Origin: Rhodospirillaceae bacterium
Lineage (GTDB): Bacteria > Pseudomonadota > Alphaproteobacteria > Rhodospirillales > Magnetovibrionaceae
Assembly: GCA_029883045.1 (NCBI GenBank)
Contig: JAOUJU010000098.1
Coordinates: forward strand, 1 to 6,520
Reading direction: 5' to 3'
DNA length: 6,520 nucleotides
Shown: positions 5,419 through 6,520 of the stretch, piece after piece
Layout of the letters: each line of letters begins with the position of its first letter
How positions within the stretch are numbered: position 1 is the first letter of the stretch
The notes under the pieces: model-generated
Seen by the model: only the letters and a program-made list of their open reading frames with translations
The model's database searches: none
What the model was told of the DNA's origin: nothing
Translations under genes and position numbers: made by a program

Positions 5419-6520
5419 TTACGGATTATACCCAAGGTTGGGCGCAAGCGTGCGCTCGGCCTCAAGCAACGTAATGCCTTTGCGCTCGGCGTAATCTTTT
5501 ACTTGGTCTTTGCCGATGCGCCCTACGCCAAAATAATTTGATTGTTCATGGGCAAAATAAAATCCCGAAACCGATGATGCCGGCATCATGGCAAAGCTAT
5601 TAGTCAGCTGAATTCCGGTGTTATTGGTGGCATCTAACAATTTAAACAAGGTTGTTTTTTCCGTATGATCAGGGCATGCGGGGTAACCCGGTGCCGGGCG
5701 AATACCTTGGTATTTTTCTTTTATTAGGTCTTCGTTAGAAAGGTCCTCTTCCGCGCCATAGGCCCAAAATTCTTTGCGTACCCGTTCGTGCATGTGTTCA
5801 GCAAATGCTTCGGCCAAACGGTCGGCCAGGGCTTTTAGCAAAATATCTGAATAATCATCATTATTGGCTAAAAATTCGGCTGATTTTTTTTCTATACCGT
5901 GGCCTGCGGTTACGGCAAAACCACCAATGTGATCAACATGGCCACTATCTACCGGGGCAACAAAATCAGCTAAACAGTGGTTAAAGCGCCCTTCTTTTTT
6001 GACCATTTGTTGGCGCAAGAAATGAACGCGGTCCAAAACTTTTTCGCGTGCGTCATTGGTGTATATTTCCACGTCGTCATGACCAACAGAATTTGCTGGC
6101 CAAAACCCAATGACTGCGCGCGCACCTAGCCATTTTTCATCAACTATTTTTTTCAACATTTCTTGCGCGTCGCTAAACAATGATGTTGCGGCTTCGCCCA
6201 CTTTTTCATCATTTAAAATTTCTGGGTAATTGCCCTTTAATTCCCATGTGCGGAAAAACGGGGTCCAGTCAATGCGTTCAACCAGCTTTTCTAATGGGTA
6301 ATCAGCAAAAACTTTTGTTCCGACAAACGCGGGAACGGGTGGTGGTGATTTTTGCCAATCAATTTGTTGGCGGTTATCACGCGCTGCCGCAATAGTTGAT
6401 TGTTCACGATCAGTTTGCCCTGCTTCGTGACGGGTTTTTATTTCGGCGTATTCGGCTTTTACATCTGCGACATAACCATCGCGGTCTTTTTCCGATAATA
6501 AATTTGACGCCACCCCAACC
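5419..6520 (-). CDS. metH: Cobalamin-dependent methionine synthase, C-terminal part with AdoMet reactivation domain (5' end outside window)
   Basis: MetH transfers a methyl group from methyltetrahydrofolate through cobalamin to homocysteine. The visible 367 or so residues are the end of the cobalamin-domain linker (VGVASNLLSEKDRDGY) plus the whole C-terminal domain that binds AdoMet and re-methylates oxidised cob(II)alamin. Numbering from the codon at 6513: IDWTPFF (81-87), FWPANSVGHDDVEIY (137-151), HLRQQ-like HFLRQQM (164-170), CLADFVAP (180-187), LADRLAEAF (229-237), RPAPGYPACPDHTEK (272-286), SFAMMPASSVSGFYF (306-320), and the ending LAPNLGY (357-363). By alignment with remembered E. coli MetH, the AdoMet-binding residues D946, E1097, R1134, Y1139 and Y1189 correspond to D82, E235, R272, Y277 and Y327, all conserved. 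The frame stays open to the edge; the GTG at 6513 is an internal valine, not a start. The full enzyme is about 1,200 residues; the homocysteine, folate and cobalamin domains lie to the right of the window. Confidence 0.97.
   Translation of the reverse strand, partial: VGVASNLLSEKDRDGYVADVKAEYAEIKTRHEAGQTDREQSTIAAARDNRQQIDWQKSPPPVPAFVGTKVFADYPLEKLVERIDWTPFFRTWELKGNYPEILNDEKVGEAATSLFSDAQEMLKKIVDEKWLGARAVIGFWPANSVGHDDVEIYTNDAREKVLDRVHFLRQQMVKKEGRFNHCLADFVAPVDSGHVDHIGGFAVTAGHGIEKKSAEFLANNDDYSDILLKALADRLAEAFAEHMHERVRKEFWAYGAEEDLSNEDLIKEKYQGIRPAPGYPACPDHTEKTTLFKLLDATNNTGIQLTNSFAMMPASSVSGFYFAHEQSNYFGVGRIGKDQVKDYAERKGITLLEAERTLAPNLGYNP

Noticed and set aside
6513..6520. GTG at 6513 as the start of a short separate gene
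   Set aside because: The frame continues upstream to the window edge, and the sequence VGVASNLLSEK matches the linker before the MetH reactivation domain, so the valine is internal.

Overview
The window looks like an ordinary chromosomal stretch of an alphaproteobacterium of middling GC content. This rests on the protein character: a DinG-type helicase with a long N-terminal extension, an alphaproteobacterial-looking FetA variant, and a MetH close to the classical proteobacterial sequence. Genus cannot be fixed from the sequence alone. There is no tRNA, rRNA, CRISPR array, insertion sequence, phage gene or recognisable defence island. Coding density is very high; the only intergenic space of any size is 64 bases.

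Layout, left to right. (1) Positions 1-771, minus strand: an NAD(P)-dependent beta-hydroxyacid dehydrogenase (GarR/GlxR/3-hydroxyisobutyrate dehydrogenase family), cut at its C-terminus by the window edge. (2) Positions 784-3600, minus strand: a 938-residue iron-sulfur superfamily 2 helicase of the DinG/XPD type, just upstream of and probably co-transcribed with (1). (3) Positions 3601-3664: a compact divergent intergenic region with a perfect 7-1-7 inverted repeat and candidate promoters for both directions. (4) Positions 3665-5109, plus strand: an ATPase-permease pair resembling the FetA-FetB (YbbL-YbbM, UPF0014) iron exporter, overlapping by 4 bases. (5) Positions 5119-5409, minus strand: a small two-helix membrane protein of unknown function, tail-to-tail with fetB. 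(6) Positions 5419-6520, minus strand: the C-terminal part of cobalamin-dependent methionine synthase (metH), including its complete AdoMet-binding reactivation domain, cut by the right edge and lying 9 bases upstream of (5).

Functionally the genes are housekeeping or stress-related. DinG and FetAB are both linked to iron or oxidative stress in other bacteria (DinG carries a redox-sensitive 4Fe-4S cluster; FetAB exports iron). Their sharing of one short control region is the most suggestive context here, but any joint regulation is inference. I found no convincing undescribed system. The items most worth a second look are the putative leaderless divergent promoters with the inverted repeat, the apparently decayed exonuclease-like domain at the N-terminus of the helicase, and the missing Q-loop glutamine in FetA.
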